From: Allomyces arbusculus
Taxonomy: Eukaryota; Blastocladiomycota; Blastocladiomycetes; Blastocladiales; Blastocladiaceae
NCBI GenBank assembly: GCA_027604705.1
Contig: JADHYV010000103.1
Coordinates: 1-51,614 of the forward strand
Reading direction: 5' to 3'
DNA: 51,614 bases
The notes under the pieces are model-generated. The model searched no databases, was not told the origin of the DNA, and saw only the letters and a program-made list of their open reading frames with translations. Below are positions 22,475 through 32,164 of this stretch, piece after piece. Position numbers and translations under genes: made by a program. Position 1 is the first letter of the stretch; each line of letters starts with the position of its first letter.

Positions 22475-23739
22475 GGTTCGAGGCCGACGACGGTTGGCCG
22501 GAGCCCGTACTGGTGCGAGCGAAGCGGGTGATGGCGAGCGCATCGTGGCCGAGTGCATCGCGGCGTTCGACAATAGGAGGGCAGGAGTTGCGCACGCGCG
22601 CAGCACTCGCGGCGCGCACGAGGGCAAATGGCAAATGAGTGGCACGGGGCGCGCCGCTGGGCAGTTGGCGGCGACGGGCGGCGCCCACTTGCGATGCTGC
22701 GAGAGAGCGGTCGCGCACGGCGCGGTGCACGGGCGGGCGAGAGTGAGCCAGCCACAGAACCAAAGGCGGGTGCAGTGCTGCAGGGTCGTGCAGGACTGGC
22801 GCGCGTGGTCGTTTTGGAGACGTGGGCGGTTCAGGAGCAAGAACAGGGACTCCGAACTCGCAGCGCGGACGTGTGCGCGTCGGTCCACGTCGCCCAGCGA
22901 AGCAGCAGTGCAGCGCACGACGAAGTGTTGGCCTGGGCGATGATGAGGTGGCCCGGTCCGTTGCAAGGGTGGCCCACCTGCGTGCTTGTCGGGGCGACCA
23001 AGTCGTGTTGCACACGAGGCGGCGCGCTGGGAATGGGTGCGGCGAGCAGAGCAACGGCAAAGGCGCTGGAGACACGGGGCCGCGGCCGTGGCTTCGCGAG
23101 CTGAGCGAGAGCGTGGGCAGCGGTGCGGCAAGCAGCGGCGCGCAGTGGTTCTCGCGGGGGCGATGGGGTCAATGGCCGGTGCGGCGCCCGGGGTCGTGCA
23201 GCGGTGCTGAACGGGGTGGGCGGGTGGGGTGCGTGTTGCAAACGGTTGCAGCGCTGCCGGATCGGGTCGGTCGGTCCACCACCGAGCGGAGCAGCAGGCC
23301 GTCGCGCGGCGGGACTGAACGTTCGATCGGGAGGGCGGCGGCACGACCGGGAAAGGACGAGAGAGCGCGAAGAGAGGAGAGGAGAGCAAGGGGACGGCGC
23401 CCAGGTGCGGCTCGGTCGCGGTGGGCCGCGCCAGCCTCGGCTGTGGCTGTTGCAATGAAACAAAGTTTGCTCTTGGGCGGCTGGTCCTTCCTCTCGTGCT
23501 GGGGCCAACTTCCGCACCGTTCCCGCTCCCCCTTTTCGAGACCCACCTCGCCACCTCGCCCACCTCGCCCACCTCGCCCTCAGCGCCGTCGTGGATTTGG
23601 TCCTCTTCATGCGCTCCGCCGTGCAGCCAGCGCCGAGACGGCCTGAGATGCCACGCCCAAGTCGCTCGCCAAGTCATCGAACCAGCTCGCTCCTCCTCTG
23701 CGCAAAAAATAACATGTACATGTTGGTCGTGGATGTGCA
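22475..23739. other. upstream region of the surface protein gene, no gene recognised
   Basis: About 1.26 kb of very GC-rich sequence between AP-3 sigma (3' end) and the start of the surface protein gene, both on the minus strand. Several long frames stay open here on both strands, but they overlap each other and lack domains, which is expected from high GC with few stop codons. It must include the surface protein promoter. Confidence 0.45.
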
Positions 23740-24663
23740 TCATGACCTTGACCGGCCAGCGCGTGGGAAGGCCGAGACAGCAGCAGCAGCAGCAGCACCG
23801 AGTCCGGACGCGACAGTCGCCTTGGAGGCCTTGGCGTGCGCCATGGTCGCCTTGTAGTTGGCAACGATGGCGGTGACCGAGGTTTCGAGCACGAGACCGG
23901 CCTGGATCATTTCGGCGAGGACTGGTGGATTGGCGAAGACAACGTGGAGAGGAGAGGACGGAGAATGGGCGTCAGGATGAGTGAACTCGGACTCAGACTG
24001 AAATTCAAATTCGGATTGGCCCGAGACCAGTCGTGCGCACGCCGTGATCGATCCGCCGCCGCGCGCATCAACTCAGACGAGACATGACGACGACGTACCG
24101 GCGTGCGCGTCGTCAAAGTGGAAGACGAGGTCGAGCTCGCACACGTTGGGCCCGAGCGCCGCGTCCATGGCCTCGACCAAGACTTGGATCAGGTCGAGAA
24201 TGGCCAGCTCCGACTCGGCCGCGTCCACGACCATGGCAAAGCACAGCGTCGCGTAGATGCGGTAGACGACCGTCAACTGCAACGGCGCACCCATTGCCCT
24301 CGTCGACGTGGCGGCGGTCAACGGCAGCAGCGCCGCAAGCGCCGCGTCAGTATCGCGCGCTGAGGCCGAGCTGGCATGGGGTGCAGACGCGGTGGTGGCG
24401 CGAGGGTTGTCCGGGTCGTTGTCGAAGTCGTCGTCGTCGTCGTTGGCAACATTTTGATCACTACGCGCATCATTGCGATCGAGGGCCACGGGGACGGCGG
24501 CCGAGCAAGGGTCGAGAAAGTTACAGGCGTCTTTTGGCCGGGCGAGGACCAGGTCGGCAATCGTGCGCAGTAGCAGGGCCTGGTGCCTTGTGCCGACGCG
24601 ACCGTAGAACTTGACGAGGCGGGGCTTGCCCGCGGTGTTGAAGGCGAGCACGGCGTGGATCAT
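23740..24663 (-). CDS. APS3: AP-3 complex subunit sigma
   Basis: Exons 24663-24099 and 23921-23740 give 248 aa. The N-terminus MIHAVLAFNTAGKPRLVKFY and the block ESELAILDLIQVLVEAMD ... NVCELDLVFHFDD are diagnostic of the AP-3 sigma (small) subunit, and exon 2 supplies VLAEMIQAGLVLETSVTAIV. The protein is part of the heterotetrameric AP-3 coat that sorts cargo from Golgi or endosome to vacuole/lysosome-related organelles. The usual length is 180-195 aa. This one has about 80 extra residues between CNFLD and VVYRIYATL, starting with an acidic run (nt 24425-24440), and ends in Ala-rich and basic residues. The insert has no stops and could in principle hide an unspliced intron, but I saw no convincing splice pair. 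ATG 24663 begins exactly at the conserved family start. Confidence 0.9.
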
Positions 24664-26113
24664 GGTCGAGCGCGGTGCTGTGGCTGCAGTGGCCGAGCGG
24701 CGCGCGGTGGTGCGGTGCAGACGCGACCAGCACCGGGCTCACGAGGGCGTGAGCGACACACGTGGGAGGCGGGACTTGCACGCTGCTCGGTCCACCGCGT
24801 GGCTGAACGCGGTCACGTCATGAGCACGCGATGCGTTGCTAGGGGCCCTGCGATGACGCAGCGAGCACTGGCCAGGCAGTTGCCTGTTACTGCACGGGCT
24901 TCACCGCGCGGGGCAAGCTTGGCGCACAACCTTGGATTCTGACACCAACGCACGAGTCACACACCAACCGCATCACCGTCGTCCACGCCGGCGCCGCTCC
25001 GACAACGAGACATCCTCTCCTCGAGCACGGACAACGCCGTCCACCGCGCCCACTCGATTGCTGCAAGCTCGCAACCTTGCCCTCCGTACGCACCGGCCAT
25101 TCCGCACTCTGCATCGTCCGCTGGCTGCCCTCGTCGGCCACGAACCCGTGCACCACGACCCGACCGCGCTTTGCGTGCCGGTGAACCGCCGCAAAGCACA
25201 CGTGGAGGTGACCACGACTAGCGCTCAACCTCCACGCGCGTGTACTGTAACGTTGGCGTGCACCGCGCGTTTGTGGGCGTTCTCATCAGCGTGGCGACAA
25301 GTGGGAAGGCCAAAAAATGGGGAGAGCGCGCGCGCCAGCACGCTCTGGGCGGGAACATCATCGTCCCACACGGCCCGCACGCGCCGTGGTGGTGTGAGCA
25401 AAGGTGCCGCGTGCGCTCTCGCCCGCAATCCGGTGCACTGTGCGCGCGCCAGGTCGTGCACGCGTGCATGGTCGTCCAGGCGCAGGTTGCCTGTGGACCT
25501 GGGTGGCCGTGCTGCGGCGGTCGGGTCCCTTCCCTGCTGGGCGCTCTCTTTCCGTTTTCCTTCCGGCACTTTCCTGTGCGCCGCTCGCGCGCTGCCGCCG
25601 TCGCGCGCTGATCACCGGCACGGCGCGGTGGCCGTGGGTCCCGTCCTGCGATGCTCGGCCATAAATACCCCACATCACGCCCGCCGCCCCCCGACCCGGT
25701 CCTCACCTCCAGCCTGTACTTCTTCCCCTCCCCCCCCCCCCCCCCTCTTATTTATTCCCCACGCACGGCTCTCGCGTGTCGACTCGGTCGCCACGCACAC
25801 CACGTACCAAACCGTTCCTTGACACCTGCACGCCGTCTGCCGTGCTCCTGCTGCCGCTGCCCGCCCGCCACCGTCGCCGCCGATTACTGGTTCTCGCGCC
25901 GACTTTGCGTGGCTCGCTCGACAATCAACCAAAAAAACCCATTCTCCTCCAACCCGTTTCATCACCCGCGCGCGTCAACGCTACTGCTGCGACTGCTGCG
26001 CGCCGCCTCGGTCGATCCCGCCATTCCAACTGCGCCGCTGTCGACTTCTCCAGCCGGCCAGACCTCCTCCTTTTTCTTGCTCGTCGCGCTCGCGCTCGCC
26101 TTTTCTCTCCGCC
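24664..26113. promoter_or_regulatory. divergent region, AP-3 sigma / UAP1, with TATA-like box and 16-C run
   Basis: 1.45 kb between two divergent start codons. A TATA-like element GGCCATAAATACCCC lies at 25657-25671, followed by a run of exactly 16 C (25730-25745) and then TTATTTATTCC. The sequence becomes C/T-rich toward UAP1. Open frames here do not resemble known proteins. Confidence 0.45.
25660..25669 (+). promoter_or_regulatory. TATA-like element upstream of UAP1
   Basis: CATAAATACC, about 450 bp before the first UAP1 ATG. The same 10-mer stands in front of the ELO gene at 46157-46166. Distance to the transcription start is unknown. Confidence 0.35.
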
Positions 26114-27824
26114 ATGCCTCTGCCCCAAATGCCGCCTGCCGTCGCTTCCTGGACCCGCTCGCTGATCTCGCTCTTCCGCAAGCCGCAACAACTTTCGGGC
26201 CTGTTGCGGTCGGTCAAGCGGTACGTGCTGCCGTGCTGTTTATGGTCACGGGCTGAAGCACGCGCACGAAGTCCCTTCTGTGCGTGGTTGATCATCCTCG
26301 CTCACCACCGCACCCTCTCTTCGTTCCACTAGTGGATCGGCCACGTCTGCGACCGCCATGGCCGACGTGAACATTGACGAGCTGCGCGCCAAGTTCGAGG
26401 CCGCGGGCCAGGGCCACGTCTTCACCTTCTTCGAGTCGCTCACGCCCGAAGAACAAGCGCTCTTGATCGCGCAGTTGCTGGCTATCGACCCGGACCGCGT
26501 GAACCGTATCCACGCCAACGCCATGGCCGCGTCGCACATTGACGCGTCGGCCACGACCATCGAGCCGTTACCCGCCGACGTCTACCTCGACGCCGAGCAT
26601 GCCGACCCGGCGCAGCTCGCCGAGTTCCGCGCGATCGGGATGCAGGCGATTAAAGACGGGAAAGTCGGGGTCTTGCTCATGGCGGGGGGCCAGGGCACGC
26701 GACTCGGTTCGTCGGAACCGAAAGGGTGCTACGATATCGGTTTGCCGTCGGGCAAGTCGCTCTTCCAGCTGCAGGCCGAGCGGCTGCACAAGCTGCAGAC
26801 GCTGGCCGGTGGTGTTTTGCCGTGGTACGTGATGGTCTCGGGCCCGACGCGCGCGGCGACCGTCGCGTTTTTCGAGAGCCACGATTTCTTTGGCCTCGAC
26901 CGCAAGAACGTGCACTTCTTTGCGCAGGGCACGTTGCCGGCGCTCACCGACGACGGCAAGATCTACCTGGCGTCCAAGGGAGTCGTTGCCGAGGCGCCCG
27001 ACGGGAACGGCGGCGTCTACGCGGCGCTCGAGACGGCCGGCATTCTCAAGCACATGAAGGACAACGGCATCGAGTACGTTCACGCCTACTGCGTCGACAA
27101 CTGTCTTGTGAAAGTCGCCGACCCGGTGTTCCTCGGGTTCAATATCGCGCGCGGGGCCGACGTGGGCGCCAAGACCGTGCACAAGGTGGACCCGGACGAA
27201 CCCGTCGGCGTCGTGTGCCTGCGCAACGGCAAGTACGGCGTCGTCGAGTACTCGGAGATTCCGAAAGACGTGGCTGAGCAGCGTAAGCCCGACGGCGCGC
27301 TGAGTCTGTCGTCGGCGAATATCGCCAACCATTTCTACACGCGCGCCTTCTTGGAAAAAGTCAAGGAACTCGAAGACCAGTTGCAGTACCACGTCGCGCA
27401 CAAGAAGATTGCGCACGTCGATCTCACGACGGGCGAAGTCGTCAAGCCCGAAAAGCCGAACGGCGTCAAGATGGAGCTGTTCATTTTTGATGTCTTCCCG
27501 TTCTGTGACAAGTTTGCCGTGTTCGAGGGCGTGCGCAAGGACGAGTTCTCGCCGCTCAAGAACAAGGACGGGCCCGATTCGCCGGCCACGTCGCGCCGCG
27601 ATATCTTGGACCAGCATCGTAGGTTCCTGACGGCCGCCGGCGCGATCGTCGTGGGGGACGACGGCGTCGAGATCTCGCCGCTCGTCTCGTATGGCGGTGA
27701 AGGGCTCGAGGAGTACAAGGGGAAGACGCTCACGGGACCCATGCACCTCGAGCCGCCGGTGGCCGCTGCCGCTGCTGCGGCTGAGGAGAAGGAGGTGGAG
27801 GAGGAGGCCAAGGTGGAAGCGTAA
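26114..27824 (+). CDS. UAP1: UDP-N-acetylglucosamine pyrophosphorylase
   Basis: Makes UDP-GlcNAc from UTP and GlcNAc-1-phosphate in the cytosol, the donor for chitin, N-glycans and GPI anchors. The second exon (26333-27824) encodes the whole enzyme from ATG 26358 (488 aa). It includes LLMAGGQGTRLGSSEPKGC, the nucleotide-binding signature of UDP-sugar pyrophosphorylases, then LPSGKSLFQLQAERL, VYAALETAGIL, NCLVKVADPVFLGF and KMELFIFDVFPF. An upstream ATG at 26114 opens a 107 nt exon that joins in frame, with a GTACGT donor at 26221 and an acceptor ending at 26332. This adds 44 residues (MPLPQMPPAVASW..., with Arg, Lys and Ser) before the usual start and gives 532 aa. Homology supports 26358 as the ancestral start; the longer form could be an alternative N-terminus or an overlapping leader. 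The C-terminus is Glu/Ala-rich. Confidence 0.93.
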
Positions 27825-28453
27825 GGAAGCCGTCGTAGGGGTGCCGATGCAGTTGGGCACCGCGCATTGGACTGCGATTGGAACAAGGGGCGATAAACCA
27901 CCATTCAAGGGGTCGGAAAAGAGAACAGTGGTTGTTGAGTCGGTCGAGTAGGTCGGTAAGCGAGCGGAAATCGTTTCTGTATCATAATATTCGAAATATC
28001 TACCGTATTTGCAAATCCAATTGGCTGCGTTGGACGGGACTTGGAGAGAGAATGAGAGGAGCAGGCGGCTTGCGGCTTGGTCCGCTGCGTCTGCTCATAG
28101 ATCGATGAGTGCGAGGAAGAGGGTGGAGAAGGTGGGGTGGAGGGCAGGGAAGAGATGTCCTCGGAGAGACAAGATCCGTTTACGCCTTCCATTTCGCCTG
28201 TGATGCTGTGGGCCTGAGCTGCAGTGGATCACCATGCAGGCTGGGCACGTGGGGTACGTGATGTTCACGCCCTCAGTCCACTTCACCATCTCCGCACCTC
28301 CACCGCAACCACCGCGACCGACCGACCGACCGCCGACTGACCCACCAACCAACGGCAAGCACTCCTGCGGCCACGACGATCGCGCCGCCGCCGTCTTGCG
28401 CGCGCAATGGTCCGCTGCCCCACGCTCTCCACGACACGCAACTTGCCGCAAAG
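27825..28453. other. UAP1-FNIP spacer
   Basis: 629 bp between two same-strand genes. It starts with the UAP1 3' flank, which contains an A/T-rich patch (27975-28015) suited to 3' end formation. Closer to FNIP there is a run of GACC units near 28316-28335. No gene was recognised. Confidence 0.4.
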
Positions 28454-31400
28454 ATGGCCTCGCCACCACCGCCACCGCACTGCCCGGTCGACGCACGCGC
28501 CGTGCGCGTCCTGGTCTGCCAGGAGACGCCCACCAAAGCTCGGGTGCCGCTACTCGACTCGCATGTTGCCGACCACACCGCGCCCGGCCACCCACACCAC
28601 CACGCCAAGCGCCGCCTGACCTCGCCCGCGCTCGACCTCCTCGCGCCCATGATGTTTGGCGCCATGCCGCTCTCGCACAAGGGCAAGTCCTTCAAGTTGC
28701 ACCCGATCCGGCTCGCCAGCGGCAGCTCGACCACGCCGTCAAGCTCAAGTACTGCTGCTGCACTCACAACGACGCCGAACAGCTCCATCGCACCGGGATC
28801 CGCCTGCGCAACGCACGCTGCCGACGCGCACGCGGCCGACGCGCTGCTCTTCACGTGCCTGTTTGCCGTCTCGCTGCACGACATCGAGTCCTACCTGCTG
28901 CACGCCGCGCAAGCCAATGGAACTGACCCGCGCACCTCCGTGCAGACGTGGCACGCTACACCGTCCCCCGCCAGCACGCCGCGCCCGCCTGTCGCCGTGA
29001 CTGCCGCGCTCTCGCGCGACGTGCTCTCGACGTCTCTCACGCACTCGACCACCGTCCCGCCCGCGCACACGCGCTCACTGTCCTCGGCCAGTACCAGCAC
29101 CACGTCGTCTGCGTCGGACGCGTCCGATCCGCCTGCGAATGCCCGGATCGCCGCGCCCTTGGCGTCGCGCACACCCACGTCCACGTCGGCCCCGACGCCG
29201 TCCGCAGCTGCTGCCGCGGCGGCGGCGCTGGATCAGCGCAAGCTCGCAGCGCGCCGACTCGCGCGATCAACGTATGCGGTGGCGATGGTCGTGCCCGCTG
29301 AGTGTCCCGCCGTGCGCGACTTTCTGATCCGCCATTTCACCGTGTGGGAGAGTTTGCTCGACGAACTGCAGGCGCTTGTGGGTGCCGCAATTCGCGAGTG
29401 CTTTTCCGAGGCCGTGCGCGCCGCGTCGGCCGAGCAGGACGGCGGTATTCCGGCACTCGAGTCCACGCGATTACCTGCAGGGTCGTCGGCACCGTCGCCG
29501 GCCGCGTCCACAACAACGACGACGCCGATCCCGATGCCTCGGAATGGGAGCAACGGCACGAGCAACAATGGCTCGGGCCGCGCGTCGCCCGTGCCGTCAG
29601 CGCTCGCACGGTCGAGCACCGTCGGGTCGCTCCCAGGTACAACGGCTGCAACCGCAGCTGCAGCAGCAGCAGCGACCACTCCATCATCACCTAAACCCCC
29701 ACTGCGGCGTTTGTTTTCCATGGGTCTGCCGATGCCCACCAGCTCCAGTCCCGCCAGTAGCACCGCCCCGCGCGACTCGGTCTCGCGCATTTTACCGGGC
29801 ACGTCCCCGCTCGCATCCTCGCCCGTCGGCACCCCCTCCCTGCTCCGTCGCCCGCCGTCTACCGTCTCGCTCGCCAGCAGCACCGCAAGCACGCCGGCAT
29901 CACCCGTCCTGTCCGCATCCTCGCAATCGCCACTCCTCGGCGGCCTCTACGCGTACGTCCTGCAAGACCGCCTTCTCTCAGCCGCCGCGGCCGTACGGCA
30001 ACTCATGGTCGCGTACCTTGCGACTTCACGGATTCCACGGCCGCTCGCGCCGTTACCGCCGCCACCGGTTCTCCCAGCGCCCACGCCACAAGCGACACCG
30101 GCGAATCACCGGTGGAGTACGGATTCGAGCGCGACCGTCCCGCCAAGCCCGACGCGGTCATCGACCTCGTCGTGGTTCTCGCGCCGGCGACTGTCGAGCC
30201 TGACGTCGTCGGTCTCCGCCGTGTCGTCTACTGTCGTGGGTTCCGGTCCCGGCAGCCCGACGACGCCCACGATGCCGAGGCGCATGTCGGCCGTGATCCC
30301 ACCCGCGACCGCGGCAGCAGTGAGCGGCCCACCACCACTCCCGGCACCGTGCCCGTGGGCGTTCCCGTCCTCGGCGAACCTGGCGTTTGTCGCGACCGTC
30401 GTCGCCACAGTCATGCAGTACGCGCCCGCGTGGGTCGAGGCCGTGGCCAGCGATACCGACTCGGTCGATGCCCTGGGCTTACCGCGCGTCGTGCTCCGGC
30501 CGGGCGCGAAAGCGGATACGCGCGTGGTCGTCGTGGGCGCGCCGCACGAGACCGCCGCGTGGATACCGCTCCTCGCCGTCCTGCTCGACCCGCACGCGAT
30601 GGACCCGGCACCGGCACCGGCATCGGCCGGGCCGGCCGTCGCGAACGGTGCACCACGCACGGCAGCGGCGGGCGGCGGGGGCGGTACGTTCCCGCCGTCC
30701 CCCGCGCCGTCCCCGCCCCGCCCGCCGGCGCTGGGAAGCGTCCCGCTGCGACTCGCGCCGGCGCTGCTCGTCCCGCTGCCACCCATGGACGCGCCGACAC
30801 CCACGACAGCTGCAGCGGCTGCGCCAACCTCCGTCGCACCCACACCGTCATGCACGCACACTCCCGGCGCCGCCACGTCCCCATTCGCCGCGCACGCGCC
30901 GTGCCATGTGCCCTGGCTCACACTGCAAGCCGTGCCGAGCGCACTCGCGCCGCATGAATGGGCGCGCGTGCGCGCGCAAGTCCTCGCCGCTTCGACCGCC
31001 GGCACCAGCGCGCACGTGCTCGTCGTCGATGTCAAGTCACAGACGATCACGGTGCTCACCGCCGTCCCGCGCCGGACCGCGCGCGCGGCCGTCCTGCGGC
31101 AGGTCCGTGATGGGCCGCACCGGCGTGTGAGTGTCGCATTGGCGTCGAGTTTCGGGACCACCGCGAGTACCGGCGCCGCGTCGACCATGTCGACGACCGT
31201 GCGTGGCGGGGCGGGTGGTGGAGGGGTGCCGAATGCCGTGTTTGCCGCGCCGTTGCCGACGTCGCCAAGTCCAGGACCCGCGTATGCGGCGTTGATTGCC
31301 GCGGTGAATGCGGCGGACCGCGCGCCGGCGTCTGCGGCGTCCCCGGCCGCAGCGAGGGATGTGGCGAGCGTGGTCGTGCGTGCGCGGGTCGTGAGCGCGG

Positions 31401-31873
31401 CGTCAGGTGGGCGCGTGCCGCCGCCGATTGTCGGGCATGCGGTCGCGGTGCTGGCGGTGCTCGCGCCCCGGGTTCCGGTGGCAGCGTGGGCCGCGCACGC
31501 ACGCGCGGTGTTGGCAAGGGTCGCGGGGGTCGCGCGGGCGTGGGCGGAGCTGGCGGGCGTCGACCCGGACGACTCGGACGAGGACGAAGAGGGGGAAGAG
31601 GAGGAGTGGGAGTACGACCCGGCCGCGGGGATCGACGAAGGCGACGAGCATTCGACGGCGGTAGGGGTTGTGGCGGAGGCACCACAGTCGCAGATTGCCG
31701 CGGCCGAGTTTTACCAGCCGCCGCCAGAGCCGGTCAAGGAGGTGAAGGAGATGAGGACAAGGAGGAGGGAGCGGCCGACGCCGGTCGCGGACGCGGTATT
31801 GGCCGCGGATTTGGTCGCGTGTGATGCGGCGGATGTGCCGTTGTTGAGGGCGGTTGCACGGTGGCTCGCGTGA
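28454..31873 (+). CDS. folliculin-interacting protein / Lst4-like
   Basis: Single exon, 1139 aa. The N-terminus is typical of the FNIP/Lst4 longin domain: VRVLVCQETPTKARVPLLDS (residues 17-36) and LLAPMMFGAMPLSHKGKSFK (62-81), followed by LHPIR. Further blocks resembling the family are YAVAMVVPAEC ... FLIRHFTVWESLLDEL (near nt 29270-29370), GLYAYVLQDRLLSAA (near nt 29940) and a C-terminal DENN-like part with SAHVLVVDVKSQTITVLT (near nt 31010). Long Ser/Pro/Thr/Ala linkers separate these. In fungi Lst4 pairs with Lst7 (folliculin) as a GAP for Rag/Gtr GTPases that tells TORC1 about amino acids at the vacuole. An acidic patch (nt 31562-31620) precedes the C-terminal helix. Length fits animal FNIP1/2 (about 1100 aa) better than yeast Lst4. 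Confidence 0.78.
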   Translation: MASPPPPPHCPVDARAVRVLVCQETPTKARVPLLDSHVADHTAPGHPHHHAKRRLTSPALDLLAPMMFGAMPLSHKGKSFKLHPIRLASGSSTTPSSSSTAAALTTTPNSSIAPGSACATHAADAHAADALLFTCLFAVSLHDIESYLLHAAQANGTDPRTSVQTWHATPSPASTPRPPVAVTAALSRDVLSTSLTHSTTVPPAHTRSLSSASTSTTSSASDASDPPANARIAAPLASRTPTSTSAPTPSAAAAAAAALDQRKLAARRLARSTYAVAMVVPAECPAVRDFLIRHFTVWESLLDELQALVGAAIRECFSEAVRAASAEQDGGIPALESTRLPAGSSAPSPAASTTTTTPIPMPRNGSNGTSNNGSGRASPVPSALARSSTVGSLPGTTAATAAAAAAATTPSSPKPPLRRLFSMGLPMPTSSSPASSTAPRDSVSRILPGTSPLASSPVGTPSLLRRPPSTVSLASSTASTPASPVLSASSQSPLLGGLYAYVLQDRLLSAAAAVRQLMVAYLATSRIPRPLAPLPPPPVLPAPTPQATPANHRWSTDSSATVPPSPTRSSTSSWFSRRRLSSLTSSVSAVSSTVVGSGPGSPTTPTMPRRMSAVIPPATAAAVSGPPPLPAPCPWAFPSSANLAFVATVVATVMQYAPAWVEAVASDTDSVDALGLPRVVLRPGAKADTRVVVVGAPHETAAWIPLLAVLLDPHAMDPAPAPASAGPAVANGAPRTAAAGGGGGTFPPSPAPSPPRPPALGSVPLRLAPALLVPLPPMDAPTPTTAAAAAPTSVAPTPSCTHTPGAATSPFAAHAPCHVPWLTLQAVPSALAPHEWARVRAQVLAASTAGTSAHVLVVDVKSQTITVLTAVPRRTARAAVLRQVRDGPHRRVSVALASSFGTTASTGAASTMSTTVRGGAGGGGVPNAVFAAPLPTSPSPGPAYAALIAAVNAADRAPASAASPAAARDVASVVVRARVVSAASGGRVPPPIVGHAVAVLAVLAPRVPVAAWAAHARAVLARVAGVARAWAELAGVDPDDSDEDEEGEEEEWEYDPAAGIDEGDEHSTAVGVVAEAPQSQIAAAEFYQPPPEPVKEVKEMRTRRRERPTPVADAVLAADLVACDAADVPLLRAVARWLA

Positions 31874-32164
31874 GTTTGGGTGTGTGGAGGGGAGAGGGTC
31901 GTGGTGGTGGAGCGACCTTTGCATTAAGAATGAATTTCGTTTTGTCTGGTCGGTAGGGACGGAAGTGGGCAGCTTCTGACAATGCGCGTTAGCTTTCCAC
32001 TGCCCGCGCACGACCGCTGCCGGCGATGGGGCAGGTCAGGACAGGCAAAGGCCGAACCAATCCACGACGGACAAGCATGAGCGGCACGTGCGAGGAGCTG
32101 CACAAATGTGATCGATGAAAAACCAAATCCAACTGCGACTCGGAGACGCACGATACCCCGTCCT
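31874..32164. other. short convergent spacer FNIP / EMC1
   Basis: 291 bp between the stop codons of two converging genes. ATTAAGAATGAATTT near 31923 is the only A/T-rich spot and may serve 3' end formation. Confidence 0.35.

Noticed and set aside
21998-23743. Open frame of 581 codons on the minus strand
   Set aside because: Only its MSGRRR...ARPALAAA part is used, as exon 1 of the surface protein; the rest is GC-rich shadow sequence without domains and overlaps the AP-3 sigma 3' end.
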